Assembly (NCBI GenBank): GCA_035530135.1
Contig: DATKVJ010000133.1
Location: 33,846 to 97,845 of the forward strand
DNA: 64,000 nucleotides
DNA from: CAIYYX01 sp035530135
Lineage (GTDB): Bacteria; Pseudomonadota; Gammaproteobacteria; Burkholderiales; Rhodocyclaceae
Direction of reading: 5' to 3'
Numbering within the stretch: the first letter of the stretch is position 1; the number at the start of each line of letters is the position of its first letter. Positions 51,441 through 62,410 of this stretch are shown piece after piece. Under the pieces are notes generated by a model. That model had not been told where the DNA came from. It ran no database searches and saw nothing but the letters and a program-made list of their open reading frames with translations. The translations under genes were made by a program, and so were the position numbers.

Positions 51441-53230
51441 GCGAGCGTTCCTACACCCTGAGCTTCCCCCAACTGGCGCGGACCATCCCCGCCCGGGGGG
51501 CAGACACCCTGTTCCAGAGCGCCCGCCGCGGCGGGCTGCGCATCGTCGGCGCCTGCGGCGGGCGGGGCAGTTGCGGCACCTGCGTGGTCCGCGTCGTCGC
51601 AGGCGAGGTCGAGCATCAAGGCGAAGAACGGGCCGGCAACAAGTGGGTGCGCGCCTGCCAGACGCGCGCCCGCTCCGACTGCACCCTCGAAGTGGCGCCG
51701 CGCTCCCTGGCGCCGGTGGTTCGCGCCGAAGCGGAGGCCGGCAATGCCGCCGAGACGCTGGCCGTCGATACCCTGATCTCGGCTCAGGACATCAGCGTCG
51801 CAGCGCCGAGCCTGAACGACCCCGCCTCCGACCTGGAGCGGGTGCGGCGCGCCCTGGGCGCATCGGTCGGCAGCGTGGACATCGCAGCCGCCAGGCAGTT
51901 GCCCGGGCTGCTGCGCGACGGCGCCTGGTCGCTGCGCGCCCGGCTGCGGGGCGACGCGCTGATCGGCTTCGCCCCGGTCGGCAGTCCGAGCCTGGGCCTG
52001 GCGGTGGATCTGGGCACCACCAATGCCGCCGCCTTCCTGGTCGATCTTGCCAGCGGCATCCGCCTGGCCAGCCTGGGCATCGAGAATCCCCAGGTGGCCT
52101 GGGGCGCCGACGTGATCAGCCGGATCAACCACGCGGTGCGCCAGCCCGAGGGCGGGGCGGAATTGCGCGCCGCCGCGCGCTCGGCCATCGAAGCGCTGGC
52201 CCACGACCTGTGCCACGCCGTCGGCGCCCAGACCGGCGACATCGTCGACCTGGCGGTGTGCGGCAATACCGCCATGCACCACCTGCTGCTCGGCCTGCCG
52301 GTATCCCAGCTCGGCCGCGCCCCCTTCGTCGCGGCGCTGCGGGAGGGCGTAGACATCAAGGCGCGGGAGCTCGGTCTGTCCTTCTGTCCCGGCGCCATGG
52401 TCCATGTCGCGCCCAACGTCGGCGGCTTCGTCGGCGGCGACCACGTCACGGCGCTGCTCGCCACCGAGGAGCGCTGGCGTGCCGAGGGCGCCAGCCTGGT
52501 GATGGACATCGGCACCAACACCGAGATCACCCTGATCCACGATGGCGAGTTTCTCTCCGCCTCCTGCCCCTCGGGCCCGGCCCTGGAGGGCGGCCACATC
52601 TCCTGCGGCATGCGCGCGGCGGAGGGCGCGATCGAGCGGGTGGCTCTGGTCGATGGCCGGATCGCCGTCGCCGTGATCGGCGACCAGGAGCCGGTCGGCC
52701 TGTGCGGCTCCGGCGTGCTCGACGCCCTGGCGACGCTGCACCGGGCCGGCATCGTGGACGAACGCGGCCGCATCGCCGGCGAACACCCCGACGTCCTGGA
52801 GACGGCGGGCAAGCGGGTCGCGGTCCTGGCGCCCGGCGTCCATTTCACCCAGGACGACGTGCGCGCGGTGCAACTGGCCAAGGCCGCGATCCGCGCCGGG
52901 GTCGAGATGTTGCTCATGAAGGCGGGGCTGCAGGAGCGCGACCTCGAGCGCTTCATCATCGCCGGCGCCTTCGGCGCCTACCTCGACGTCGCCAGCGGCA
53001 TCGCCACCGGCCTGTTCCCCGATCTGCCGCCGGCGCGCTTTCACCAGGTCGGCAACGCCGCCGGGCTGGGCATCAGGCGGATGCTCGCCTCGGAACGCGC
53101 CAGGACGCGCGCCGCCGAGCTGGCCGCGGCCTGCCGCTACGTCGAACTGTCCACCATCGCCGGCTTCCAGAAGTGCTTCATCAAGCACATCGGCTTCCCT
53201 TCGTACCCTGCCATGAGGAAATCATCGTGA
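51437..53230 (+). CDS. Reductive activator of corrinoid protein (RACo-type, ferredoxin–ASKHA)
   Basis: 597 residues. An N-terminal [2Fe-2S] ferredoxin has Cys40-x5-Cys46-x2-Cys49-x24-Cys74. A linker of about 100 residues follows, then the DUF4445/ASKHA ATPase region ('LGLAVDLGTTNAAAFLVDL', 'VCGNTAMHHLLLGLPVSQLGRAPF', 'LVMDIGTNTEITLIHDGEFLSASCPSGPALEGGHISCGMRAAEGAI', 'FIIAGAFGAYLD'). RACo uses ATP to return accidentally oxidised Co(II) corrinoid to Co(I). Its presence argues that the operon's corrinoid works at low potential. Overlaps both neighbours by 4 bp. Confidence 0.9.
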   Translation: MSERSYTLSFPQLARTIPARGADTLFQSARRGGLRIVGACGGRGSCGTCVVRVVAGEVEHQGEERAGNKWVRACQTRARSDCTLEVAPRSLAPVVRAEAEAGNAAETLAVDTLISAQDISVAAPSLNDPASDLERVRRALGASVGSVDIAAARQLPGLLRDGAWSLRARLRGDALIGFAPVGSPSLGLAVDLGTTNAAAFLVDLASGIRLASLGIENPQVAWGADVISRINHAVRQPEGGAELRAAARSAIEALAHDLCHAVGAQTGDIVDLAVCGNTAMHHLLLGLPVSQLGRAPFVAALREGVDIKARELGLSFCPGAMVHVAPNVGGFVGGDHVTALLATEERWRAEGASLVMDIGTNTEITLIHDGEFLSASCPSGPALEGGHISCGMRAAEGAIERVALVDGRIAVAVIGDQEPVGLCGSGVLDALATLHRAGIVDERGRIAGEHPDVLETAGKRVAVLAPGVHFTQDDVRAVQLAKAAIRAGVEMLLMKAGLQERDLERFIIAGAFGAYLDVASGIATGLFPDLPPARFHQVGNAAGLGIRRMLASERARTRAAELAAACRYVELSTIAGFQKCFIKHIGFPSYPAMRKSS

Positions 53231-54114
53231 CCACGCCCCAAGGATTCGCCATCCGGATCATCGGCGAACGCATCAATCCCGGCTTCAAGAGCACCAAGGC
53301 GATGTTCGACGACAAGGATCTGGGCGCCATCCAGGCGCTCGCGGTGCGGCAGGTCGAATCGGGCGCCGCCTATCTGAACGTCAATGTCGGCGCCCGCGCG
53401 CTGACCGACCTGGGCTTCATGGCCGAGGTGATCGGAGCCATCCAGGCGGTGGCGACGGTGCCGCTGTCCTTCGACTTTCCCAGCGTCAAGGTGCAGGAGT
53501 TCTGCCTCGCCGCCTACGACCAGGCGCGGGCCGGCGGCCAGCTGCCGATCGTCAACTCGATCACCGAACAGCGCTGGGAGCCGATGCAGCTCTACAAACT
53601 GCGGCCCTTCAAGGTCATCGTCATGGCCTCGGAACGGGTCGAGGACGGCGTCGCCAAGGGCAACAAGACGGCGCCGGAGATCGCCGGAACGGCGCGCCGG
53701 GCGGCGCTGCGGCTGCAGGACGAATACGGGATGGCGATGGACGACATTTTCATCGACATGTCGGTCTCCGCCATCATCGCCGACACCGAGGGCCTGAACC
53801 GGGCCACGCTGGACGCGATCGGGGCCATCGGCTCGGATCCCGATCTTGCGGGCATCCACATGATGGGCGGGCTGTCCAACATCGGCCAGCAGATGCCGTC
53901 CAAGGCGGTCGACGGCTCCGACCTCAAGCACAGCCTGGAAAACGCCTTCCTCACCCTGGCCGTACCCGCGGGCTTCGACACCGTGCTGGGCACCCCCTGG
54001 CGCGGCTACGCGCCCTTGCCGGAAGACAACTACGTGCTCGGCGCCTACCGGAATTTCCTGGCGCAAAGCGGCAGCAACGCGCTGCGCGCCGTGCGTAAGT
54101 TCTACCGGGCCTGA
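53227..54114 (+). CDS. Methyltetrahydrofolate:corrinoid methyltransferase (AcsE/MtvA-like)
   Basis: 295 residues of the pterin-binding (DHPS-like) barrel: 'IRIIGERINPGFKSTKAMFDDKDLGAIQALAVRQVESGAAYLNVNVGAR', 'VPLSFDFPSVKVQEFCLAAY', 'LPIVNSITEQRWEPM', 'DIFIDMSVSAIIADTEG'. It moves the methyl group between the corrinoid protein and tetrahydrofolate, linking it to the MetV–MetF fusion. It starts with GTG overlapping the RACo stop. Conserved Asp/Asn of the folate site are present as D, N and E. Last of the core methyl-transfer genes. Confidence 0.88.
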   Translation: MTTPQGFAIRIIGERINPGFKSTKAMFDDKDLGAIQALAVRQVESGAAYLNVNVGARALTDLGFMAEVIGAIQAVATVPLSFDFPSVKVQEFCLAAYDQARAGGQLPIVNSITEQRWEPMQLYKLRPFKVIVMASERVEDGVAKGNKTAPEIAGTARRAALRLQDEYGMAMDDIFIDMSVSAIIADTEGLNRATLDAIGAIGSDPDLAGIHMMGGLSNIGQQMPSKAVDGSDLKHSLENAFLTLAVPAGFDTVLGTPWRGYAPLPEDNYVLGAYRNFLAQSGSNALRAVRKFYRA

Positions 54115-54116
54115 GC

Positions 54117-55322
54117 ATGGGAGAGCAGGCATTCGCCGTGGTCGTCGACGGCTGGTTCGACGGCGAGGCGCGGCATAGCGGCCCGGCCAGCTTCCTGGTG
54201 CGGGGCGGGCGGATCGAGGAGATCGCCGCCGGCGACCACGGAGCGGATCTCGCGCGGCGGGGCGTCACCGTGCATCGCGGCGGCTTCCTGATGCCCGGAC
54301 TGGTCGATGCCCACGCGCACCTGTTCCTCGACGGCGCGACCACCGACGCAAGACTGCGCTCCGAACATCTGAAGCAGCCGTTGGACCGGCTGACCGAGGC
54401 CGCTAGGGCCAGCGCCCGGCAGGCGCTCGCCTGCGGCGTCACCGCGGTGCGCGACGCCGGCGACCGGCACGGCATCAACAACCGGATCCGCGCCGAGGCG
54501 ATGGCGCCCGGGAGCGGCCTGCCGCGGATCCGCTCGGGCGGCCTCGGCGTCAAGCGCGCCAAGCGCTACGGGGCTTTCATGGCCACCGACGTCTCCGACG
54601 CGGAGAGCATCCGGCGCTCGGTGACGGAGCTCTCCGGCACCAACGACGAGATCAAGCTGATCCTGACCGGGATCATCGACTTCGACGCGGGAGCCGTCAC
54701 CGACGAGCCCCAGTTCACCCTGGAGGAGACCCGGCTGGTGGTGGACACGGCGCGGTCCCGCGGCCGGAACAGCTTCGCCCATTGCAGCGGCGCCAAGGGT
54801 CTGGCGATCGCGGCGCGGGCGGGCGTCGGTTCGATCGAGCACGGCTTTTTCATGGACCGCGAGACCCTGATGATGATGGCGGAGAGATCCGTGGCCTGGA
54901 CGCCGACCTTCTCGCCGGTGCATTTCCAGTGGGCGCATCCGGAGGCGGCGGGTTGGTCGCCCAATACCGTTGGCAAGCTGCGCCGGATCCTCGATTCCCA
55001 CGCCGAGCATCTGCTGCTGGCCCATCAAATGGGCGTCACGCTGCTGCTCGGCACCGACGCCGGCAGCATGGGCGTGGCGCACGGCCACGCGGTGTTCGAG
55101 GAGATCGATCGCTACCTGGAGGCGGGCCTGCCGCTGGCGGCGGCGCTCGCCGCGGCCACGGCCGCGGCGCGACGCCACTTCGGCTGGGACGACCCGCGAC
55201 TGGCCGGGGGCGGGATCTTCGACGCCGTCCTCCTGCCCGCTTCGCCCTTCGAGGACGCCCGGGCGCTGCGCCGGCCGATGCGCGTCTGGCCCGCGCAACC
55301 CGGCGCCGCCGTGCCCGCCTGA
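54117..55322 (+). CDS. Metal-dependent amidohydrolase (imidazolonepropionase-like)
   Basis: 401 residues. The amidohydrolase barrel has 'MPGLVDAHAHLFLDG' (HxH), Lys in 'DEIKLILTGIID', His in 'SFAHCSGAKG', His in 'GSIEHGFFMD' and Asp in 'LLLGTDAGSMG'. Five ligands imply a binuclear metal site. It follows the pterin methyltransferase by 2 bp, so it belongs to the same operon. The substrate is unknown; a cyclic amide, lactone or activated ring ketone formed downstream of methyl transfer is possible. It ends before the first TetR-type operator. Confidence 0.78.
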   Translation: MGEQAFAVVVDGWFDGEARHSGPASFLVRGGRIEEIAAGDHGADLARRGVTVHRGGFLMPGLVDAHAHLFLDGATTDARLRSEHLKQPLDRLTEAARASARQALACGVTAVRDAGDRHGINNRIRAEAMAPGSGLPRIRSGGLGVKRAKRYGAFMATDVSDAESIRRSVTELSGTNDEIKLILTGIIDFDAGAVTDEPQFTLEETRLVVDTARSRGRNSFAHCSGAKGLAIAARAGVGSIEHGFFMDRETLMMMAERSVAWTPTFSPVHFQWAHPEAAGWSPNTVGKLRRILDSHAEHLLLAHQMGVTLLLGTDAGSMGVAHGHAVFEEIDRYLEAGLPLAAALAAATAAARRHFGWDDPRLAGGGIFDAVLLPASPFEDARALRRPMRVWPAQPGAAVPA

Positions 55323-55358
55323 CGGCGGGCCACCCCCTCCGGGGAGTTGACCGCGCAA

Positions 55359-55380
55359 ACTGAATGAGCGATCATTCAGT
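55359..55380. promoter_or_regulatory. TetR-type operator 1
   Basis: ACTGAATGA-N4-TCATTCAGT, perfect 9-bp inverted half-sites, 49 bp upstream of the acyl-CoA dehydrogenase ATG. The core TGAATGA-N4-TCATTCA recurs at 56656–56673. It closely resembles the Bacillus FadR operator, as I recall it. Confidence 0.72.
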
Positions 55381-55428
55381 CTTGATTGGGACCGAATGGC
55401 CGCCATCCCGGCGGCCGGGAGAGCAGCG

Positions 55429-56607
<1,179 letters not shown>

Positions 56608-56655
56608 GCCGCGCGATCAGCCTTGCAATTTGAAACGGCCCGTGATAATTTTAAC

Positions 56656-56673
56656 TGAATGAACGATCATTCA
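56656..56673. promoter_or_regulatory. TetR-type operator 2
   Basis: TGAATGA-N4-TCATTCA with the same centre style (ACGA) as operator 1 (GCGA), 46 bp upstream of the SDR ATG at 56720. Flanks differ by one base on the right (TC instead of GT). Confidence 0.7.
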
Positions 56674-56719
56674 TCATTACGATTACCCTTACCTGGAGCG
56701 TGAAAATGAGGTGCGAAAA

Positions 56720-57466
56720 ATGAGGCTGGACGGCAAAACGGCGGTGGTGACCGGGGCGGCTTCCGGAATCGGACGGGCGGTCGCGGAGGTGCTGGCGGAG
56801 GCGGGCGCCCACGTGCTGGTGGGCGACATCGACGAGGCCAACGGCGCGGCCACGGCCGGCGCGATCCGCGAGCGCGGCCAGGGTGCGGACTTCATCCGCC
56901 TCGACGTCACCGACGCGGCATCGATCGATGCCTTTCGGAGCAAGGCATACGCGCTCAAGGGACAGGTGGATATCGTCGCCAACGTCGCCGGCTGGGGCAA
57001 GATCCAGCCCTTCGTCGACAACACCCCGGAGTTCTGGCGCCGGGTGACCGACCTCAACTTCCTCGGGCCGGTGGCGGTGTCGCGCGCCTTCCTCGATCCG
57101 ATGATCGAGCGCGGGGTCGGCAAGATCGTCACCGTGTCCAGCGACGCGGGGCGCGTCGGCAGCCTGGGCGAAGCGGTATACTCCGGCGCCAAGGGCGGCG
57201 CCATCGCCTTCACCAAGGGATTGGCGCGGGAAATGGCGCGCTTCAACATCAACGTCAATTGCGTCTGCCCGGGGCCGACCGACACGCCGCTGCTGGCGGC
57301 GGTGCCGGAGAAGCACCGCGAGGCCTTCGCCCGCGCGACGCCGATGCGCCGCCTCGCCAAGCCCTCGGAGATCGCCGACGCCGTGCTGTTCTTCGCCAGC
57401 CGCCGCGCCGACTTCATCACCGGACAGGTCCTGAGCGTCAGCGGCGGCCTGGCCATGGCCGGCTGA
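56720..57466 (+). CDS. Short-chain dehydrogenase/reductase (3-hydroxyacyl-CoA type)
   Basis: 248 residues from the ATG at 56720 (GAGG eight bases upstream). A GTG at 56711 is a weaker alternative. 'VVTGAASGIGRAVAEVLAEAGAHVLVGD' is the NAD(P)-binding motif, with Asp at the end of beta-2 favouring NAD(H). 'IVTVSSDAGRVGSLGEAVYSGAKGG' carries the Ser–Tyr–Lys centre. It probably oxidises the hydroxyacyl-CoA made by the crotonases. It has its own copy of the TetR-type operator, so it starts a second transcript within the cluster. Confidence 0.87.
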   Translation: MRLDGKTAVVTGAASGIGRAVAEVLAEAGAHVLVGDIDEANGAATAGAIRERGQGADFIRLDVTDAASIDAFRSKAYALKGQVDIVANVAGWGKIQPFVDNTPEFWRRVTDLNFLGPVAVSRAFLDPMIERGVGKIVTVSSDAGRVGSLGEAVYSGAKGGAIAFTKGLAREMARFNINVNCVCPGPTDTPLLAAVPEKHREAFARATPMRRLAKPSEIADAVLFFASRRADFITGQVLSVSGGLAMAG

Positions 57467-57510
57467 GCGCCGGCGCAAACCCATCACCCAACCGACAATC
57501 AGGAGAAATC

Positions 57511-58329
57511 ATGTACAAGCTGAAAGCGGCCGATTGGCGACCGCAGCACTTCAAGTGGGAGGTCAAGGACCGGGTCGCCACGGTCACGCTGAACCGCCCC
57601 GAGCGCAAGAATCCCTTGACCTTCGAGAGCTACGCCGAATTGCGCGACACCTTCCACAAGCTGCAGTACGCCGAGGACGTGCGCGCCGTGGTGTTCACCG
57701 GCGAGGGCGGCAACTTCTGCTCGGGCGGCGACGTGCATGAGATCATCGGGCCGCTGACCAAGATGGACATGGACGGCCTGCTGACCTTCACGCGGATGAC
57801 CGGCAACCTGATCAAGGAAATGCGCACCTGCCCGCAGCCGATCATCTCCGCCATCGACGGCATCTGCGTCGGCGCCGGCGCCATCATCTCGATGGCCAGC
57901 GACATGCGCTACTGCACCCCGGCCGCCAAGACCGCCTTCCTCTTCGTCAAGGTCGGCCTGGCCGGTTGCGACATGGGCGCCTGCAGCATCCTGCCGCGGA
58001 TCATCGGCCAGGGCCGCGCCTCCGAACTGCTGTACACCGGCCGCAGCATGAGCGCCGAGGAGGGGCTGGCCTGGGGCTATTTCAACGGCATCGTGCCCCA
58101 GGAGAAGCTGCTGGAGACGGCGAAGAACATGGCGCAGTCGCTCGCCGACGGCCCGGCCTTCGCCCACTCGGTGACCAAGAAATGCCTGCACCAGGAATGG
58201 AACCAGACCATCGAGCAGGCGCTGGAGACCGAGGCCGAAGCGCAGGCCATCTGCATGCAGACCAAGGACTTCGAGCGCGCCTACCACGCCTTCGTCGCCA
58301 AGGCCAAGCCGGCCTTCGAGGGCAACTGA
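57511..58329 (+). CDS. Crotonase-fold protein lacking the canonical Glu pair
   Basis: 272 residues; AGGAG is placed well before the ATG. The oxyanion hole is present ('GGNFCSGGDVHEII'). The segment that normally reads GGG.E is 'GICVGAGAIISMASDMRYC', and the second Glu region is 'AFLFVKVGLAGCDMGACSILPRIIG'. Both hydratase glutamates are missing, while an Asp stands where dienoyl-CoA isomerases and MenB/BadI-type enzymes place theirs. It may therefore be an isomerase or a ring hydrolase rather than a hydratase. It follows the SDR by 44 bp in the TetR-controlled cluster. Confidence 0.8.
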   Translation: MYKLKAADWRPQHFKWEVKDRVATVTLNRPERKNPLTFESYAELRDTFHKLQYAEDVRAVVFTGEGGNFCSGGDVHEIIGPLTKMDMDGLLTFTRMTGNLIKEMRTCPQPIISAIDGICVGAGAIISMASDMRYCTPAAKTAFLFVKVGLAGCDMGACSILPRIIGQGRASELLYTGRSMSAEEGLAWGYFNGIVPQEKLLETAKNMAQSLADGPAFAHSVTKKCLHQEWNQTIEQALETEAEAQAICMQTKDFERAYHAFVAKAKPAFEGN

Positions 58330-58338
58330 GCTCGATTC

Positions 58339-58395
58339 CGTCATTGCGAGCCGCAGGCGCCGCAATCCCGGAGCGCCACCGCGCCCGCGATGACG
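58339..58395. repeat. REP-like palindrome
   Basis: CGTCATTGCGAG at the left and CGCGATGACG at the right with a GC-rich centre, between the crotonase and tetR genes. Same family as the two elements in the his locus. Confidence 0.6.
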
Positions 58396-58484
58396 GACTT
58401 TTCAGGGCTAGCTCAACGCGCAGCAGCGCTTGATCCACCCGGCGCGCCGCTCGGCGGCCGCCGGTTCATGATGGAGGAAAACAG

Positions 58485-59192
58485 ATGGCTTCGCCCGGAC
58501 ATGTCGGCAGTGTGGTCACCGACGCCAAGCTGATAGAAGAGCGGCGCGGACAGATCCTCCGCGCCGCGGTCAAGCTGTTTTCCGAGGACGGGTACTACAC
58601 CACCACCATCCAGATGATCGCGCGCGAGGCCGGGGTGAGCATCGGCCTCATCTACCAGTACTTCGGCGACAAGGACGACATCCTGTTCCTGACGCTGAAA
58701 ATGGTTCTGGAAACCTACGAGCACGAGATTCCGCTGCGCCTGGAGGGCCTGACGCATCCGGTGGAGCGTCTCGCCATGGCCATCTGGGCCTATTGCGGCA
58801 TCGTCGATCGGCTGCGCGAAGCGACCGTGCTGGCCTACCGTTCTACCAAGTCGCTGCGCGCCGACCGCAGGAACCTGATCAAGGACGAAGAAATCAGGAG
58901 CAATCGCCTGCTCGAGGCCTGCCTGCGCGACTGCATCGCCGGCGGCTACATGCGCCCGGTGAATGAATCCCTGCTGGTCTACCAGTTCGTCATGTTCTGT
59001 CACGCCTGGGCGTTGAAGTACTGGGCGTTCCAGGGCGAGCTGACGCCCGCCGAATACGTCTCCGAAGGCCTCAAGCTGCTGGTCGAGCCCTTTCTCACCG
59101 CCAAGGGCAAGGCCGCGCTGGCAACGATGCGGCGCAGCACCGGCAACTTCTCCCACGACAAGCGGGCCCGCGTCCGCACCAGGACAAAATGA
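58485..59192 (+). CDS. TetR family regulator (FadR/YsiA-like)
   Basis: 235 residues. The helix-turn-helix covers about 20–66 ('ILRAAVKLFSEDGYYTTTIQMIAREAGVSIGLIYQYFGDKDDIL'), followed by a helical ligand domain. The DNA-binding domain resembles Bacillus FadR-type regulators, which bind acyl-CoA. The TGAATGA-N4-TCATTCA sites in front of the dehydrogenase and the SDR fit such a regulator. Its stop overlaps the next crotonase by 4 bp (ATGA). Most likely it represses the cluster until a pathway acyl-CoA releases it. Confidence 0.85.
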   Translation: MASPGHVGSVVTDAKLIEERRGQILRAAVKLFSEDGYYTTTIQMIAREAGVSIGLIYQYFGDKDDILFLTLKMVLETYEHEIPLRLEGLTHPVERLAMAIWAYCGIVDRLREATVLAYRSTKSLRADRRNLIKDEEIRSNRLLEACLRDCIAGGYMRPVNESLLVYQFVMFCHAWALKYWAFQGELTPAEYVSEGLKLLVEPFLTAKGKAALATMRRSTGNFSHDKRARVRTRTK

Positions 59193-59943
59193 TCTCTCTC
59201 ATCATCGAAGACGCGACCGCGATCGCGACGCTCTGCCGGCCGCCGGTCAATGCCATCAACGACGAATGGGTGGCGCGCCTGAGCGCGATCCTCGACGAGC
59301 TGGAGGGCGACCAGGAGGTGAGCGTGCTGTGGTTGCGCAGCAGCGAGCGGGTGTTCTGCGCCGGCGCCGATCTCGAATTCATGAGGGAGCGCTTTCTGAC
59401 CGAGGAGGGGCGCTCTCTGATGATTTCATTCACCCGGGGCCTGCAGGAGGTCTATGCCCGGCTGGAGCGACTGGGCATCGTCACCGTCGCCGAGATCGGC
59501 GGCGCGGCGCTGGGCGGCGGTTTCGAACTGGCGCTGGCCTGCGACCTGCGCATCGTCGCCGACACGGCGAAGATCGGTCTGCCGGAAGCGCGCCTGGGCC
59601 TGCTGCCGGCGGCCGGAGGTACGCAGCGCCTGACCCGGTTGTGCGGGGAGGGCATCAGCCGCCGCCTGATCCTGGGCGCCGAGATCGTCGCGGGCAGCGA
59701 CGCCGTGGCGCTCGGCCTCGCCCACTGGGTGGCGCCCGCAGCCGAGCTGGAGGCCGAGGCGCGCGCGCTGGTGGCGCGTCTGGCAAAACTGCCGCGGCAA
59801 GCGCTCGCGGCCTGCAAGCAGTGCATCGCCGCGGCGACCGACGGCAGCGGCAATGGTTACGAGGTCGAACTCGACGGCAGCCGGATGCTGCTGGCAACGC
59901 CGGATACCCAGGACCGCGTCCGCCGGTTCCTGGAGAAACAGTG

Positions 59944-59944
<1 letters not shown>
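59189..59944 (+). CDS. Enoyl-CoA hydratase/isomerase (canonical)
   Basis: 251 residues. The oxyanion-hole segment is 'RVFCAGADLEFM'. Catalytic Glu residues are kept in 'GGAALGGGFELALACD' and 'GLPEARLGLLPAAGGTQRL'. The N-terminus is short ('MISLIIEDATAIATLCRPPVNAINDEW'). It should hydrate an enoyl-CoA, complementing the atypical crotonase upstream. It overlaps tetR by 4 bp and its stop shares a base with the ligase start, so the three genes are translationally coupled. Confidence 0.87.
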
Positions 59945-61578
<1,634 letters not shown>

Positions 61579-61738
61579 GCGACTTGGAATTTTATCGGCG
61601 CCGCGCCTGTTCGCGCCGGCCTGGCGCCGCCTGGCCGCGGCCAGCCGTTGCCGAGACCAGCCGTGTTTACACCTCCCTGGCTGCCTCAATTTTAAGACTT
61701 CGAGGTGTCCGTTAAAACCGGGGCGATTCATCGCTTAC
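61579..61738. other. Gene-free region left of the cassette array
   Basis: 160 bp after the ligase stop. The first ~100 bp are GC-rich with nested short repeats of GGCGCC. The last ~60 bp are AT-richer. No gene or clear terminator is seen. It abuts the truncated group II intron fragment. Confidence 0.5.
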
Positions 61739-61898
61739 GTTGAAAGCGCAGGGGCTGGCGAGTATCCGTGATCTTTGGATGAAGGCTCACGGCTACGCAT
61801 GAGGGAAATCATGTGCGCCCTGTTCATGAACCGCCCGGTGCGGACCCGCATGCCGGGTGGTGTGGGGAGGGTCGGTTAGAAGCCGGCCCTTACCCGAT
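61739..61898 (+). mobile_element. 3' fragment of a group II intron (copy 1)
   Basis: Nearly identical over 160 bp to 63241–63400. It encodes the last 20 codons of the maturase, followed by domain V (about 61829–61861, CCGCCCGG..GCG/CGC..CCGGGTGG with a GACC loop and 2-nt bulge) and domain VI ending ACCCGAT. The next bases, TGGGC (61899–61903), would complete an integron core GTTGGGC. The 5' end is missing. Confidence 0.75.
61740..61802 (+). pseudogene. Group II intron maturase C-terminal remnant (copy 1)
   Basis: Encodes LKAQGLASIRDLWMKAHGYA followed by TGA, the C-terminal end of a group II intron reverse transcriptase. Everything upstream is lost. An identical remnant lies at 63242–63304. 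Confidence 0.75.
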
Positions 61899-61943
61899 TG
61901 GGCGGCACCCTAATTTGGCCGAAACGTTGGGTACACATGGCGT

Positions 61944-62336
61944 TTACTTTGGACGGAAGAGGGCGCAGAGCTTGTTTCCATCCGGATCGCGAACGTATGC
62001 CAGATACATAGACCCAAGCTTGCCCTCGCGAAGACCTGGCGGTTCTTCAATGGACGCACCGCCGTTTGAAACTGCGACGTCGTGGAATTTCTGAACTTGC
62101 TCAGGGGAACTGCACTTGAAGCCAATGGTGCCACCGTTGGCGAACGTTGCGGACTCGCCATTGATGGGCTGGCTTATACAGAACGTCCCACCGTCGTGTC
62201 GATAGAACAGACGGAGTTGCCCGGTCTTGTTTTCATTCTGAATTGGCTCTCCAGCACCGAGCACGTTAAGAACAGCGTCATAGAAGCGCCTAGAGCGCTC
62301 AATGTCATTCGAACCGACCATCACGTGACTAAACAT
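61944..62336 (-). CDS. VOC (glyoxalase/bleomycin-resistance) family protein
   Basis: 130 residues from the ATG at 62336 ('MFSHVMVGSNDIERSRRFYDAVLNVLGAGEP'), with AAGGA upstream. An open extension before it crosses the attC-like site. The fold is one VOC domain ('FYRHDGGTFCISQPI', 'GLREGKLGSMYLAYVRDPDGNKLCALFRPK'), with metal-ligand-like His and Glu positions. VOC proteins include glyoxalases, drug-binding proteins and dioxygenases; the specific role is unknown. It lies in a small integron-type cassette and is less GC-rich than the chromosomal genes. Confidence 0.85.
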   Translation of the reverse strand: MFSHVMVGSNDIERSRRFYDAVLNVLGAGEPIQNENKTGQLRLFYRHDGGTFCISQPINGESATFANGGTIGFKCSSPEQVQKFHDVAVSNGGASIEEPPGLREGKLGSMYLAYVRDPDGNKLCALFRPK

Positions 62337-62410
62337 TTGTTCTTTCCTTCGTTTGAACTCTACGTGTGAATTCTGAGGCTTTCCGAAGTGCCGCCAAGTC
62401 GCTCTGTGCC

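Noticed and set aside
51406..53226. Long open frame upstream of the pterin methyltransferase in its reading frame
   Set aside because: It is a high-GC shadow of the RACo gene, rich in Arg/Gly/Pro. The GTG at 53227 gives the family's normal start.
49498..54114. Naming the methyl-transfer genes as emtABCD (estrogen methylation)
   Set aside because: The gene content fits in part, but the substrate of a UroD-family methyltransferase cannot be read from sequence alone. O-demethylases and methyl-halide enzymes fit as well. Kept as one hypothesis.
61926..61932. GTTGGGT as a separate integron core site
   Set aside because: It lies only about 25 bp from the core at 61899–61903, too close for a second attC, and has no paired box.
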